Positions 32,856-43,586 of a DNA stretch of 64,000 nt are shown here, one piece after another; the stretch's first letter is position 1; every line of letters begins with the position of its first letter. Both the position numbers and the translations under genes were made by a program. Below the pieces are notes generated by a model. That model ran no database searches, was not told the origin of the DNA, and saw only the letters and a program-made list of their open reading frames with translations. Source of the stretch: Gigaspora margarita (lineage: Eukaryota > Glomeromycota > Glomeromycetes > Diversisporales > Gigasporaceae); assembly GCA_009809945.1 (NCBI GenBank), contig WTPW01000419.1, positions 348,652 through 412,651 on the forward strand, in the 5' to 3' direction.

Positions 32856-33339
32856 CATAGCACAATATAAAATCACTTCAAAAAGAAAGGAAAAAGAAAT
32901 TTTCTAGTACCAATAATGAAAAAATACATGTTTGTTATGGAAATAGAATCCCTTAAAATTTTAACTTGTAAAATTGGTTAAATAGACATAAATTGAAAAA
33001 TAAAGCATAAACATATATTCTTGATTGGTTGAATTGATAAATGCATTGCATCTTTCTATATTCAACAACAAACGTTTAGCATAATCTTTATTGTCTGTCA
33101 TTTTTGAACCTTTCCCAATATGGCTGTTTTTCAGGTGTCATTGAAACTAATTTTTTTTCTTCTAATATTGATTTCTGCAACCTTTTTATTCAAGCATATA
33201 ATTTTTTTTTAGGAAACTTCAGTACAATTAGTCTATTTTTGTAAATTAGTTTTTATGATAGTCTTATTATCGTTATATTTTTTTGATTTTTTTTTTTTTA
33301 ATAATCGATTTACTGATTAATTAAATTTTTGCAAGGGAT

Positions 33340-33515
33340 AACGACATACCAAAACCAATTTTTGCATGAGCAGGAGCTGAACATCACCTACATTTAGAGC
33401 AGCATGGAAAGGTTCTCCAGTCTGCTTTCCTCTGCCCCAGTCCATCAAAAAACAATTTTTTATGGTGCAGGACATCTAATTAGATCACAAATTATTGCCT
33501 CAATAAAAGTTTAAT
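33340..33515. other. Unidentified GC-richer segment
   Basis: Around 33345-33480 base composition rises (CAGCATGGAAAGGTTCTCCA, GCCCCAGTCC). The plus strand has an open stretch reading SSMERFSSLLSSAPVHQK. No family is recognised; it may be a fragment of a transposon gene. Confidence 0.25.
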
Positions 33516-33549
33516 AAGTTTTTACTAAAAATCTTTCTATGATTATATG

Positions 33550-33798
33550 GGTTAGGTGCTGAAAAAGGGACCAAATTGACAATTTTTCAAAAGATATTTT
33601 TTACATAAATCAATTTAGAATAAGATAAGGATAATTTTTTTACTTAAACCACAAAAGTAGTTGTATTAATAAAATTTTGCTATATAGTACTTTAAAGTTT
33701 GCTTTTCTTATGATTTATTATAAGATTTGCAATATAAAAATTGATTTTCTGAAGATCTTTTGTTTTGTCAATTTGGTCCCTTTTCGCAGCACCTAGCC
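33550..33798. mobile_element. ~249-bp MITE
   Basis: GGTTAGGTGCTGAAAAAGGG then ACCAAATTGACAA at the left and the inverse of GGCTAGGTGCTGCGAAAAGG then GACCAAATTGACAA at the right, pairing over about 45 bp. Confidence 0.75.
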
Positions 33799-33949
33799 AT
33801 ATTATTTAAGACCTAAAGAATATTTATATAGAAAGTTTTTAAAAAAATCCTTTTATCTAAAAAGTTATTTTAATCCTTTAATTTTATTTTATAATAAATT
33901 TAATAATTTAGTGCTAATAAAAGTTAAGAATTCGACACTTGTATTATAT

Positions 33950-34430
33950 CTAAACCTTCTAATTCAGAGTTTGTCCATTTAAACGTTTTTGATTGGTCAT
34001 CTTCAGAAAACGTGACCAGAGTGTGAGAAAAACTATGATCTGTATATGCTGATTCAATAATTACGACATTTGTTCCCCATTTAACCGTTTTTGATTGATC
34101 ATCTTCAGAAAACGTGACATCAGTCTAAACCTTCTAATTCAGAGTTCGTTCATTTAAACGTTTTTGGTTGGTCATCTTCAGAAAACGTGACCAGATTGTG
34201 AGAAAAACTTTCGATCTGTCTATGCCAGATTCATTAAATTTTTAATAGTTACATTTGTTCCCATTTAAACGTTTTTGATCAGAAAATGTAACCAGACTGT
34301 GAGAAAACTTTGATCAGTCTATTAAATTTGTATTAATTACGACATTTGTCCCGTTTAAACGTTTTTGATTGGTCATCTTCAGAAACGTGACCAGAGTGTG
34401 AGAAAAACTTTAATCAATTCAAAGCCGTGG
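33950..34430. repeat. Irregular direct repeats, five units
   Basis: Each unit has YCATTTAAACGTTTTTGAT, GGTCATCTTCAGAAAACGTG, ACCAGANTGTGAGAAAA and GATCTGTCTATGC. Units start near 33976, 34078, 34151, 34262 and 34351. The spacing varies (73-111 bp) and parts are missing, so it is a decayed minisatellite. GGTCATCTTC...GTGACC words can pair within a unit. Confidence 0.7.
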
Positions 34431-34635
34431 GAAAATTTAAATATGGTGATCAGCTAAGACGAATCTGTAAATTATGTCGTAATTTGTCTATTACTATGAA
34501 TTAATAACCAGTTGCCATTTCTATATTTTTTTTTGAAAAATCGATTTTCGCGTACACTTTGCATCTTTCATATTTAAAAAATCGCTTCCATTCGTTGTGC
34601 GCATTTTATATCTTTGAAATTAAATCAACTGAGAT

Positions 34636-34687
34636 ATGGATAACGTTAATAACATGCGTAGTGAGTCACACTGTGTATCGCCAGAAT
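34636..34687 (+). CDS. Possible orphan first exon
   Basis: From ATG at 34636 the frame reads MDNVNNMRSESHCVSPEW and meets TG|GTAAGG, a strong donor. The sequence before it is CpG-bearing and non-repetitive. Directly after the donor satellite S3 begins, so the remainder of any gene would have been displaced. No family recognised; chance is possible. Confidence 0.25.
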
Positions 34688-34894
34688 GGTAAGGTTTTAT
34701 AACAGTAATTCATGATAAAGCTATAATGATTTCAATGCGAACTAACTCCCTTAACCACATATTGTAATTATTACAATAATGAGCAAGTTTTATATGAAAA
34801 TTCTTAATAGTAATTCTTGATAAAATCGAAAAATAGTTTTTTTATTTCTTTTTTTAAACTATTGTAAATTAATATGCTCATGTTCACATCTAAA

Positions 34895-35100
34895 GCCATG
34901 CAAGGTTAATTTTTTGGTTTGCATAATATAGAGTCAAAAAATTTTGGATTTTTTTTCAGATCTATCAGGTAATTCGAGAAAATTATGGCTGCCATCGATG
35001 ATACTGAAGAAAAAAATCAAATAGCAAAAACGAAATAATTGGCACAATTGAAATTTAAAAAATAACTTTTTTTTGTAAAATTAGGTCAGCAGGTAAGTTT
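34895..35100. repeat. GGTCAGCAGGTAAG element, direct copy 1
   Basis: GCCATGCAAGGTTAATTTTT, CAGATCTATCAGGTAATTCG, GCCAATTATT-type and GGTCAGCAGGTAAG words are shared with 35665-35870 (direct) and, inverted, with 35219-35466. Confidence 0.6.
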
Positions 35101-35218
35101 TTGTAGTGTAATTTTTTACAATAGAAATTATAATTCTGATACTAACTCATCTTTAACCTTTAGAAAATCAGAAAAATTTATTGTGAACTATCTCAATTTA
35201 TAACCACACGTTGTAGTA

Positions 35219-35466
35219 AGGCCACGCAAAGTTAATTTTTCGTTTGCATAACCTGCTGACCCAATTTTTCCAAAAAAATATTTTTTTAAATTCCTTTTGT
35301 GCCAATTATTCCAATTTGGCGTTTAATTTTTTTCTCACGATGATAACCTTAATTTTCCGGAATTACCCAATAGGTCCGATAAAAAAAAAAAAAAAAAAAT
35401 TCTGACCTGCCAACCGGAATTTTGAACATCAGGTTATGCAAAACGAAAAACTAACTTTGCATGACC
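35219..35466. mobile_element. ~250-bp MITE, GGCCACGCAAAGTTAATTTT ends
   Basis: The ends pair for about 38 bp (GCAAAGTTAATTTTTCGTTT, then GCATAACCTG, against the inverse) and TA lies at both edges (35217-35218 and 35467-35468). The interior includes a 19-A run (about 35381-35399). Confidence 0.75.
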
Positions 35467-35531
35467 TAATAGAGCAGTAGTAAGTTCTGTAAAGAATTTT
35501 TAATAGTAACTTATAATAATAATTATAATAA

Positions 35532-35870
35532 GGCCACACAAAATTAAATTTTCGTTTTGTATAAAATGGAGTTCCAAAATTTCAACCGGTGGGTCGGTTT
35601 TTTTTTATTTTTTTTTTATTTTTTTTTTAATCTATTGTAAATTAATATGCTTATATTCATATCTAAAGCCACGCAAAGTTAATTTTTCAGTTGCAAACAT
35701 GAAATCGGATCTTTTTTCAGATCTATCGGGTAATTTGAGAAAATTAAGGCTGCCATTGGTGACACTGGAGAAAAAATTAAATAGCAAAAACGGAATAATT
35801 GGCACAATTAAAATTTTTTAAAAAAGATTTTTTTTGTAAACTTAGGTCGGCAGGTAAGTTTTGTAATACG
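35532..35870. repeat. Related element fragments
   Basis: AAGGCCACACAAAATTAAAT at 35532 is another end of the same family; a T-rich run follows (35598-35630); a second direct copy of the 34895 segment lies at 35665-35870. Confidence 0.5.
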
Positions 35871-36548
35871 ATTTTTTACAGTAGATTTATAATTCTGATA
35901 CTAACTTATCTTTAACTTTATGTCTACTGTGCTAGCAAGTTCTTAAACAGAAAGTTTTTATGGCAACTTATGCCAGAAAATCAGAAAAATTCTGTTGAGA
36001 ACTTCTCAATTTTAACTACACGTTGTAGTAATATAGTAGGTAATTACTTACTGTGGCCACCAAAATAGCAAGTTTTGTAACAATTTTTTTNATAGTANCT
36101 TATGGTAGAAATTATGAAAATTTTAATGCAAGCTAACTCAATCTTAGCTGTACGCCATTGTAAAGGAATAGTTAGTAAGTTCCATAGCAGAATTATTAAC
36201 AGTAACTAATAATAGAAATCATAATAATTCCAATATTATATTTACTGTATTAATAATAAATTCTATAATTGNATTCTTTATTGTAACTCATAGTAGAAAT
36301 TATGTTAATTCCAAAGCAACCATCCCACACATAACAACAAACCGTAGTCACTGGAATAGCAAGTAAGTTTTGTAACAGAATTTTTTATGGTAGAAATTAT
36401 AATAACTAAAATACTAATCCTTAACTAATATATATGCTCTATCAATAAATTCTTTACAATAAATCATATTAGAAATCATGATTATTCTAATACAACCAAC
36501 TCAATAGTAACGCATACTTTAATGACTGGATAGCAAATACAGAATAAG

Positions 36549-36580
36549 ATAGGTGGCGCGAAGCGCCACCTATTGAACTA
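36549..36580 (+). mobile_element. Helitron-like 3' terminus (hairpin plus CTAG|T)
   Basis: ATAGGTGGCGC and GCGCCACCTAT form an 11-bp perfect stem around GAA. It contains GCGAAGC, known as an exceptionally stable DNA mini-hairpin. Seven bases after the GC-rich part of the stem comes CTAG followed by T, the CTRR|T end of Helitrons. No 5' end or Rep/helicase gene is identified, so this is a candidate end only. Confidence 0.4.
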
Positions 36581-36599
36581 GTATATATTAAAAAATATT

Positions 36600-36775
36600 G
36601 TAAATTCTCGACACAGCGGGCATGGGCGTTAAAAATGGCATAGGCGATTTTGAAATAACGCCCATGCGTGTGTCTCAAAATAAAGCATACCCTCTACATT
36701 AATATCATGTTACGAGTTTAGTTTAATTTATTAAAGTCAACAATTGACCTTATAATACGCAACAGTCAAAAAATT
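36600..36775. mobile_element. Family I element, copy 1 (right end incomplete)
   Basis: TAAATTCTCGACACAGCGGG, GCATGGGCGTT, then ACATTAATATCATGTTACGA, TTTATTAAAGTCAACAATTG and CTTATAATACGCA match 46469-46735 in order. The right-terminal repeat is missing. A minus-strand open frame here is chance. Confidence 0.7.
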
Positions 36776-36778
36776 AAC

Positions 36779-36940
36779 GGGACGCTTGAACAGTTTACCC
36801 AGTGATCGATGATCACATGATGACGTCTTTGTTTACCAGAATTACACAAATTGGCCTAAACTATACCCTCAACTAACCCTAACCTAGCCCGAATGATTGT
36901 CATGTGACATTGTGATGATCACTGTTAAGGCGTCCAGCGT
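36779..36940. mobile_element. ~160-bp MITE
   Basis: GGGACGCTTGAACAGT, then GTGATCGATGATCACATG at the left; the inverse of GGACGCCTTAACAGTGATCA at the right. ATGATCAC and TGATCATC words repeat inside. Confidence 0.6.
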
Positions 36941-37179
36941 GGGAGAGACTTTTCCAAAAAAGACAATAATTTAGCTCAGTGTTATAAGCATAGGTTATGC
37001 TGAATGGATATTCATTAGGGATTCGGGATTAAAGATATGGGTCATTAAGGAATTTGTTTTGATCAATAAGGACGTTATTTATGAATTCATTATGACCAAG
37101 ACTGAATTATTCTATTTTATCTTTATTATCATATCATTATTGTCTCATTACTGTCTTCTCATTGTATCTGAGTTCAGCT
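36941..37179. other. Gene-free stretch
   Basis: CpG-bearing, apparently unique sequence; a TCATTATTGTCTCATTACTG-like run lies near 37130. No gene. Confidence 0.4.
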
Positions 37180-37184
37180 ATCGT

Positions 37185-37325
37185 ATTTATACATTTTAGT
37201 CGCATGGTTTAAAACCACTATCGGTGGTCTCAAACCAAAATCGGTAGTCCTGGACCACCCTAGCGGGTGTCAGACCACTGTAGGTGGTTCGAAACCAAAA
37301 TCCAGGGTTCGAGACCATTGTACAC
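37185..37325. repeat. Short GGTGGTYYSARACCA repeats
   Basis: Words such as AAAACCACTATCGGTGGTCT, CAAACCAAAATCGGTAGTCC, CAGACCACTGTAGGTGGTTC and GAAACCAAAATCCAGGGTTC follow each other. Each word is itself nearly palindromic (ACCACYATCGGTGGT). About five or six units. Confidence 0.65.
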
Positions 37326-37430
37326 GCTAAGCCTTGTACTAAAAAAGGATAACCATACAAATATTCTAAAACATGCTAACTAATATAGGTTTAGTTATAG
37401 CGACAAAAAAAAATTACACAAATTTTTCGT

Positions 37431-37812
37431 AACACCAGGATTATGCGATGCGATGAGGTAAATTATGCGGGCGAACTGAGGTTGATTATGCGATGGATGC
37501 GTAATAAATTTAAAATTATGCGATCGATTATGCTTATTATCTGTTATTGTACGCTATATGTAATTAGTTCTATCCTTCGGAAATTTTCGGACATTATTTT
37601 ACCTCAACTATACTCGTAATTTAAGTTCATTCATTTTCTACATTGGATCTTTTCGGAACTTACTTTCTGCCACCCAAATTACAAATTTAAAGCATTGCCG
37701 AATGAAGTTAGCATACTCCCAACAACCAATCATATTTTATTCACGTGATTTATGCTTTTTTTTTATATGCGATGCGCATATTATGCTTTCGCATAATCCT
37801 GGACACCCTAAT
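37431..37812. mobile_element. ~380-bp MITE, CCAGGATTATGCG ends
   Basis: CCAGGATTATGCGATGCG at the left and the inverse of CCAGGATTATGCGAAAGC at the right. The interior repeats ATTATGCGAT at about 37441, 37489 and 37515, and the right has ATATGCGATGCGCATAT. CpG is well preserved. Confidence 0.75.
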
Positions 37813-38214
37813 CACTGGATTAACTCTTCCCGATGTTGGTAAATTCTAGTTATTGTTTGAGTCTGACGTAACAACCCGTGCGTCGCTCTTTACTAATAAT
37901 TTAAACTTTTTATGACGCTATTATTTTCACTTGTTCGTAAAACTTTATCTTAATTATCCCAACATTATTTTTTTCTCTTTTTAAATATCGAGCAACAATT
38001 CCAATGTTTTTATTTGTTGTAACCTTGAAAAAAAAACTTCGAAAAAACTTGTAGATCAGTTTTGATAAAAAAAAAGTCTTTAACATGTAGAACCAATTAG
38101 ATGAACTATTTTATATAAACATATTTATTCATTTTTTGAAAGTTTTAAGCAACCTTACAAGGAAAAAAAAAAATAGTTTCGAATTTGATTCAAGATTATA
38201 AGAAATTTAAAAAT

Positions 38215-38640
38215 GTTTCCCGACCCAATTAATTCTTCGCCCAACAATTAAAAAATTTTAAAAATCTCCCAGTTATGTGAATTTTAAGAATTACCAAATA
38301 TAGTCTTCGCCAGCTATGAAAATTTTAAAATAATCTAGCTGAAAATAGCCTTCACACGGTTATAAAACTTTAAAATTCGATCGACCAATATAGTCTTCTC
38401 CCAACTAAAACATTTTAAAATAACCTGATTAAATAAAGATTTTCACCAGCTATGAGAATTTTAAAATATTCGACTGAAATATAGTATGAGGATCTTAAAA
38501 AATTACCCGACCAAATATAATTTTCGCTCTGCTATAAGAATTTGAAAAACTATAAACAAATAAAACAGTCTTCACCCACTGTAAGAATTTTAAAAACTAC
38601 CATAAGAATTTTAAAACCATCTGACTAAAATGTTAGTCTT
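38215..38640. repeat. Diverged ~50-60-bp minisatellite
   Basis: The unit is CAAATATAGTCTTCGCCCAG then CTATGAGAATTTTAAAA then ATNCGACT, with about eight diverged copies; AGTCTTC-type words start near 38300, 38347, 38391, 38447, 38515, 38566 and 38632. Confidence 0.7.
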
Positions 38641-38685
38641 CATTTAATGAAAGTAAAGCTAAATTCCGTATGAAATATAGTTCAT

Positions 38686-38721
38686 TCGCACGGGTATATA
38701 TTTTCATATATACCCGTGCGA
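38686..38721. repeat. Perfect 16-bp-stem hairpin
   Basis: TCGCACGGGTATATAT, a TTTC loop, then the exact inverse. GCACGGGTTGTTACAT follows at 38738, and its inverse (GTAACAACCCGTGCG) is at 37868-37882, so the hairpin may belong to the right end of a ~900-bp element (37866-38767) enclosing the minisatellite. Confidence 0.75.
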
Positions 38722-38799
38722 TAAGCTTTCAAAAAAAGCACGGGTTGTTACATAAGACCCGTACGATAAATTATAGTTATTGTTGCAGATCATTATGAA

Positions 38800-38985
38800 G
38801 GATTAAATGAAATATGGGTTTCTATATAACCTTATAAAGGCCACTTTTACTTGTTTAATAAACTCTACTCTAGAAAACCTTAACCCCCTAACCTAAAAAA
38901 TGCGCCCAAAATTATATTCTTTCGGTGGCTTGTCAACTTTTTTTATACTATAACTTACATATTTCATTTTAATCTGTCACAATTA
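38800..38985. repeat. Family J repeat, copy 2
   Basis: AAATATGGGTTTCTATATAA, CACTTTTACTTGTTTAATAA, CTAAAAAATGCGCCCAAAAT; ends pair as AATGAAATATG with CATATTTCATTTT. Less decayed than the 10620 copy. Confidence 0.6.
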
Positions 38986-39030
38986 TTAACATTAATAAAA
39001 CTTAAATTTAAATAAATTAATTTATATATT

Positions 39031-39032
<2 letters not shown>

Positions 39033-39073
<41 letters not shown>
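39033..39073. repeat. Poly(T), 41 bases
   Basis: An uninterrupted T run. It could be the tail of a minus-strand retroposon, but the sequence to its right does not match the SINE-like elements of this window. Confidence 0.9.
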
Positions 39074-39075
<2 letters not shown>

Positions 39076-40490
39076 TAAACAATTATATATTATATATATC
39101 TATAAATAGGTTTCAAATTACAACGTTATATGATGAGATTAGATGTCACCATATTAAATTTGATAATAAAATAAACCTTAAAAAAGGTTTAAAATAATTT
39201 ACTCTCTTCCAATATCAGCAATTATGGCTAAAACAATTTTGTCATTTTTAGCAGCTCGAATTACATAACTTTCCTAATGAAATGTTTGGCTGTTGCCCAT
39301 ATGTTTGTCGAAGGAATACAAATGATATATAGAGTTCTGTTTGTAATACGGATATCATTAATGTAGAGTTTGGACACCAACATTAGTTGCAGTATCAATT
39401 CTCGTATATGATCGACAACCGTTAATTTGTTGAATAACTGATATGCAATAGTTGGGAAATTTATACGTTGTACGCACGTACGTTCGTACGTCGAAATCAA
39501 ACTTTTGTATTGTTCAGAAATCTACCAATAAATTAATAAATTCATAGGTAAATATTTTAATTTAAAGTTTGAATTTAAATTGCACAACGTATCTCATAGT
39601 TTTGAAGAACCAGCATGATTTAAACACAATGTAAATTGTAAAGTTGTCATATGTTTTGTCGACAGGACATACTGCAAATTTGATTTAAATTGTACAGAAC
39701 TTGTCAATACGTAAGTAGTGTTACAATCCGGCAGGGACAGCCGATGTAATATGATCGTCCGACTAATGCAACTTATGGTCATAAGATTCCGACAAAAAAA
39801 TGAATGAACTTAGAGTCAAACAAGATTTTGAAAAATTTAGAGTAATTCGCCGATGATTTCTGAAGGCAAATTGCTCTATTACCAGTCGATAAAAACCTTA
39901 TGGCTTGTGATACTAGTCATAAGTCGAATGTTTTTTTTGGCCCAATAATGGATCTTTAACGATTCAATAGTTGCATTTAATAGATCTTTATATAGTGTAC
40001 TTTTTTTCCTTTTTTATATAAAGTTATTTTATTGATTTGATAATGATTAAGCTTTAATTTTAAATTGATTTAAGTAAAATTTGAACTATCTTACCGAGTC
40101 AGTTTACAATTCCGTTGCAACACAAGTTCATTCGGATTCACTGTTACGGTTTATTATCATTCGTTAAAGAATTGAACAGCCTGCACGAGATGTATTTTTT
40201 TTCGATCCAATTGTAGCAAACCTAATTGTCAGTAATAAATTTCTTAATCGAATTCAAATTAATTTAATATTAATGAATAGTTTTCTAGATGGAAGGCGTT
40301 CTCAAACCACCACATCAATATAACTAGGAACACAAAACCGGTGCAATTCCGGAGCATCAAATTTTAAATTAAAATTTAAAATAAAAATTTTTTTTTAGTT
40401 TTACTAATTTTATTATGATTTACTTAAGTTTTTTTTTATTTATATTTTTATTTTGCATGAGTATAGGTATAACTTCACATTACCAATTAT
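39074..40490. other. Unassigned CpG-bearing DNA
   Basis: Apparently single-copy. Two minus-strand open frames (39261-39500 and 39594-39782) have less biased composition than typical chance frames; the first includes TIAYQLFNKLTVVDHIRELI. Neither shows a known domain. A GTACGCACGTACGTTCGTAC run lies at 39470-39490. This may be decayed intergenic or genic DNA. Confidence 0.3.
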
Positions 40491-40494
40491 GGTG

Positions 40495-41612
40495 CATTTG
40501 CGATATCTCGTGATCCAGTGATCAAAATTGGATGATTTTACCCCATTCATTCGTCTTATCTAGTGATGCAAACGGTTCAGCTCACAGCTTGCATTGGCCA
40601 AGCCAAGCTGATGTTTCGGTTCCAAAGCCGGTGCCAGGACATTTGTGAGCTGATTAACTTTGATCTGAGTGAAACGCTACTTGATATAAAGAAACTGGTT
40701 AATCAGACACTCTAATGTGTTATTAAAATTATTTATTGTGTATAAGTAAAAAAAAATTTAGTTTCAAATGTAAAAGGAACCTATTATCAACCAATGTTAA
40801 TTATTAAATTTTAGTGGCATAACATTTAATTAATATCAAATCTGCACTGTTTACCTATTTAACTGGCAATTGACATATAGCTCAGAAATAGTAGAAAAAA
40901 AGCTTTATATTGAATTTTGATATTTTTTTGATTTCTTGAATTTTGATTGGCTAAAATTTTTGATTTTTTTATTATGATTGGAAAAATTTTTATTAAACAA
41001 AGTAATTTTTAGAACTGGCCAATAGGCAGAGAACAAACATGTGTCTTGTTCTATTTTACAAAATTTATAGTATATTATATATATTTTAAAAAATAAAGTT
41101 ATTTTGTTGTAGTAAATTAATATAGCTATAATTTAACAACTTTTATGATATTTTTTCTTTAGCATAAATTATTAACATTTTAAATTAATTTTAATTTTTA
41201 AGTATTGTATACTATTTAAGTTTTAAATTAGTAAAACTTATACTAGCAATGGTATCCAAACTATTTGTAATGTTCCAAATAGTTTGGGTAATATTACTAA
41301 TTTATATATTATCACTTACTTAAACAATTAAATAAAATTATAATGAGTATTCTTAATTATTTACTATTGGATAATGTTTATATGTTATGAATTTATTAAC
41401 TTTTAGCTCTATACTTGGTTTTAAAATCTGGAGCTAAGTTATTTTTAGAGTGATGCTTTATTAGTAGACTAGAGCTAAGCAACTAATTAGATTAGCTTAA
41501 CCAATTGGTTTATAGCTTAACTCAAGCTATTTGTATCACTAGTCTTATTAAGATAATCAAATAATAGTAAACTCATTCAATTTTGATTACTAAATAAAAT
41601 AAAAACTATTTT
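40495..41612. repeat. Family C palindrome split by a hAT-like element
   Basis: The left half (GATATCTCGTGATCCAGTG to CCCCATTCATTCGTCTTATC) and the right half (AAGATAATCAAATAATAGT to CAATTTTGATTACTAAAT) form a normal family C copy once 40561-41541 and one flank copy are removed. Confidence 0.7.
40561..41541. mobile_element. 981-bp hAT-like element
   Basis: Flanks GTCTTATC (40553-40560) and GTCTTATT (41542-41549) agree at 7 of 8. Ends TAGTGATGCAAACGG and the inverse of TAGTGATACAAATAG. Subterminal AGCTCACAGCTTG / GAGCTAAGC words recur, the left end GC-rich and the right end decayed. No transposase. Confidence 0.8.
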
Positions 41613-41819
41613 AATTTATAGATTCTAACAATAACTAATAAGTAATTGTAGCATATTAATAGCAAATTTTTACTAAGCAAAGCAGTAAAAAAATTGTTTG
41701 CAATAATAAATTCTACTTATTTCTAAATTTTTATAATTTTTATTAAATACCATTTATTAAAAATATTTTTGCACTAAATATCTTTTTTAATACAGAATAT
41801 ATATTATAAATTATAATAA

Positions 41820-41930
41820 GTGATCATAATTAAACAATTTTGGTACTATTCAATTTATTATAATAATAAATCAAATAGTACCAAAATTATTTAATTCTAA
41901 TTATTGTAATATATAATATAGCCTATAATA
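41820..41930. repeat. Family C palindrome
   Basis: AACAATTTTGGTACTATTCA, a TTATTATAATAATAA centre, then the inverse half. CpG-free. Confidence 0.6.
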
Positions 41931-43586
41931 CTTATTTGCACTATAATACCAATATTCATATTGCAAATTTTATTCAGATTCAAATAATTTAGAACAAATT
42001 ACAATATCTAACTACTAACTAACACTAATTTTAACCACTAATATCAAGAGTTTAAACCACATTTATATAATAAATAGTTCAAACTACATAATAAAAATAA
42101 CAAAATTATAATAATAATCAGTTTTCATAATATTGAAATTTGTTAAAGATACTAAAATAATACTAATATTGAATAAACAATATAATATCTAACTCAGAAA
42201 CTGACAGTATAAAATTATATTATTGAAAACTAAAACAGAGATGACTCAAATTAAAAAAGTCTAAATCTCTACTGAAATTACATTAACAAAATACTAAAAA
42301 AAATGACTCCAAGAATGATAGCTTTAATAATTGTACTAATGATACAGTGATAATATAGCTATGCTGCCAATATACTAGCAAGATTAAATATATGAAAAAA
42401 TATTAGTTCAAATTTGGAGAAAAAAAGACAACTAATAAAAAAAAAACTTATTTTACAAGATTTTGGTTTAAATTTCTACTATTCAACATTTTAGCAAACA
42501 CCAAATCTACAAAAAAAAAATAACTACTTTTATTATAGATCCTGGTTCTAATTTTTACTTTTTAATGTTCTAGCAAAGCCAAACAATATGAAAGAAAAAA
42601 AAAAAAGAAATTAGTTCAAGTCAAAAAAAAAATACAACAAATATATTAAAAGAGAAATTTACTACTTAGAAAATTTCAACTATAATTTCCATTACCAACG
42701 TTCTAGTGATGATACAAGAAAAATGGATCAGTTCCAAACCAAAAAAAAACATATGCATATTAAAAGAGAAACTATTTACTACTCACACGATTCTGGTTTA
42801 AATCTTATTATCTAATGTCTAGAAAAGCCGCACTTACGAAAGAAAAGAGAATCAGCTCATCTATATTCAGATTGGCGAACGCATAAAAGATAATCTATCG
42901 AATAAATTGTCAAATAGAATTAAAACCAGGTTTTTTGGTGCATTAAACGCGTAATCTGTGTTGTTGTTATACGAATGTACAAATATAGACACACGCGTTA
43001 CATCCGGAAAAAAATGCAACTACATTTTTGATATTTTTATTAAAAATGCATCAAAAACGCAATATTTACCATCGAAGGGCGTAGAAATAAGAGTCCGTTG
43101 CTTCGCTCCGGACAATTAACAATGACTGTAATAGTGCACTATAGATATATTTGCGTAAACTTTTTGTGAATTTGCAAATTATGACGATGTTTTCTCATCT
43201 TCGATGCAGTTTAGTAATAACGATAATACTCATTTATTATAATCAATCAAATTAAAAGTTGAAACTTGAACAAGTAATTGTTCAAATATAACCGTCAAAA
43301 ATTAATAGCCCAAAAAATTAAAAAAAAAGAAAGCAATTGCATTAAGAGCATCAGACGGAAAGGTTGCATTATATGTTGACAGAGTAATACGAAAGTGATT
43401 CCAGAAAAAAAAATTATCATTAGCTAAATATGGAAACATCACCCAGAATCCACTAGTTTTAGGTCTTCATTGATATTCGTTTATTGTACCAAATGAAGAA
43501 TTATCAGCGAAATAGTGAATTAGTTGCCATATGAGTAAAGGCTATAAGATGATAAACGCAGTAATTATTTTTTGGGTCTTTTGATA
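41931..43586. other. Gene-free DNA
   Basis: No gene seen. 42400-42850 contains loosely repeated ~130-bp text (GATTCTGGTTYAAATTTYTA, then ACTAATAAAAAAAAA). 42940-43130 is CpG-bearing and contains GTTGCTTCGCTCCGGAC. Confidence 0.4.

Larger units (their letters stand above)
34690..36540. repeat. Satellite block S3 (inverted relative to S1/S2) with inserts
   Basis: Units of about 115-125 bp carry AGTAAGTTYTGTAACAGAAT, TAGTAACTTATGGTAGAAAT, TATAATAATTCCAATAC and AACCACACGTTGTAGTNACTGG. CpG is better kept than in S1/S2. Single N bases occur at 36091, 36098 and 36272. Interrupted by 34895-35100, 35219-35466 and 35532-35870. Confidence 0.7.

Noticed and set aside
32618-32863. Minus-strand open frame with repeated FPDIHFP-like text
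   Set aside because: A direct translation of the short motif array in the foldback element.
33950-34430. CRISPR-like array
   Set aside because: Units are long, uneven and diverged, the spacers are not unique sequences, and the window is eukaryotic.
39261-39782. Two minus-strand open frames as a host gene
   Set aside because: Composition is slightly better than chance, but there are no known motifs, convincing splice sites or signal peptide.
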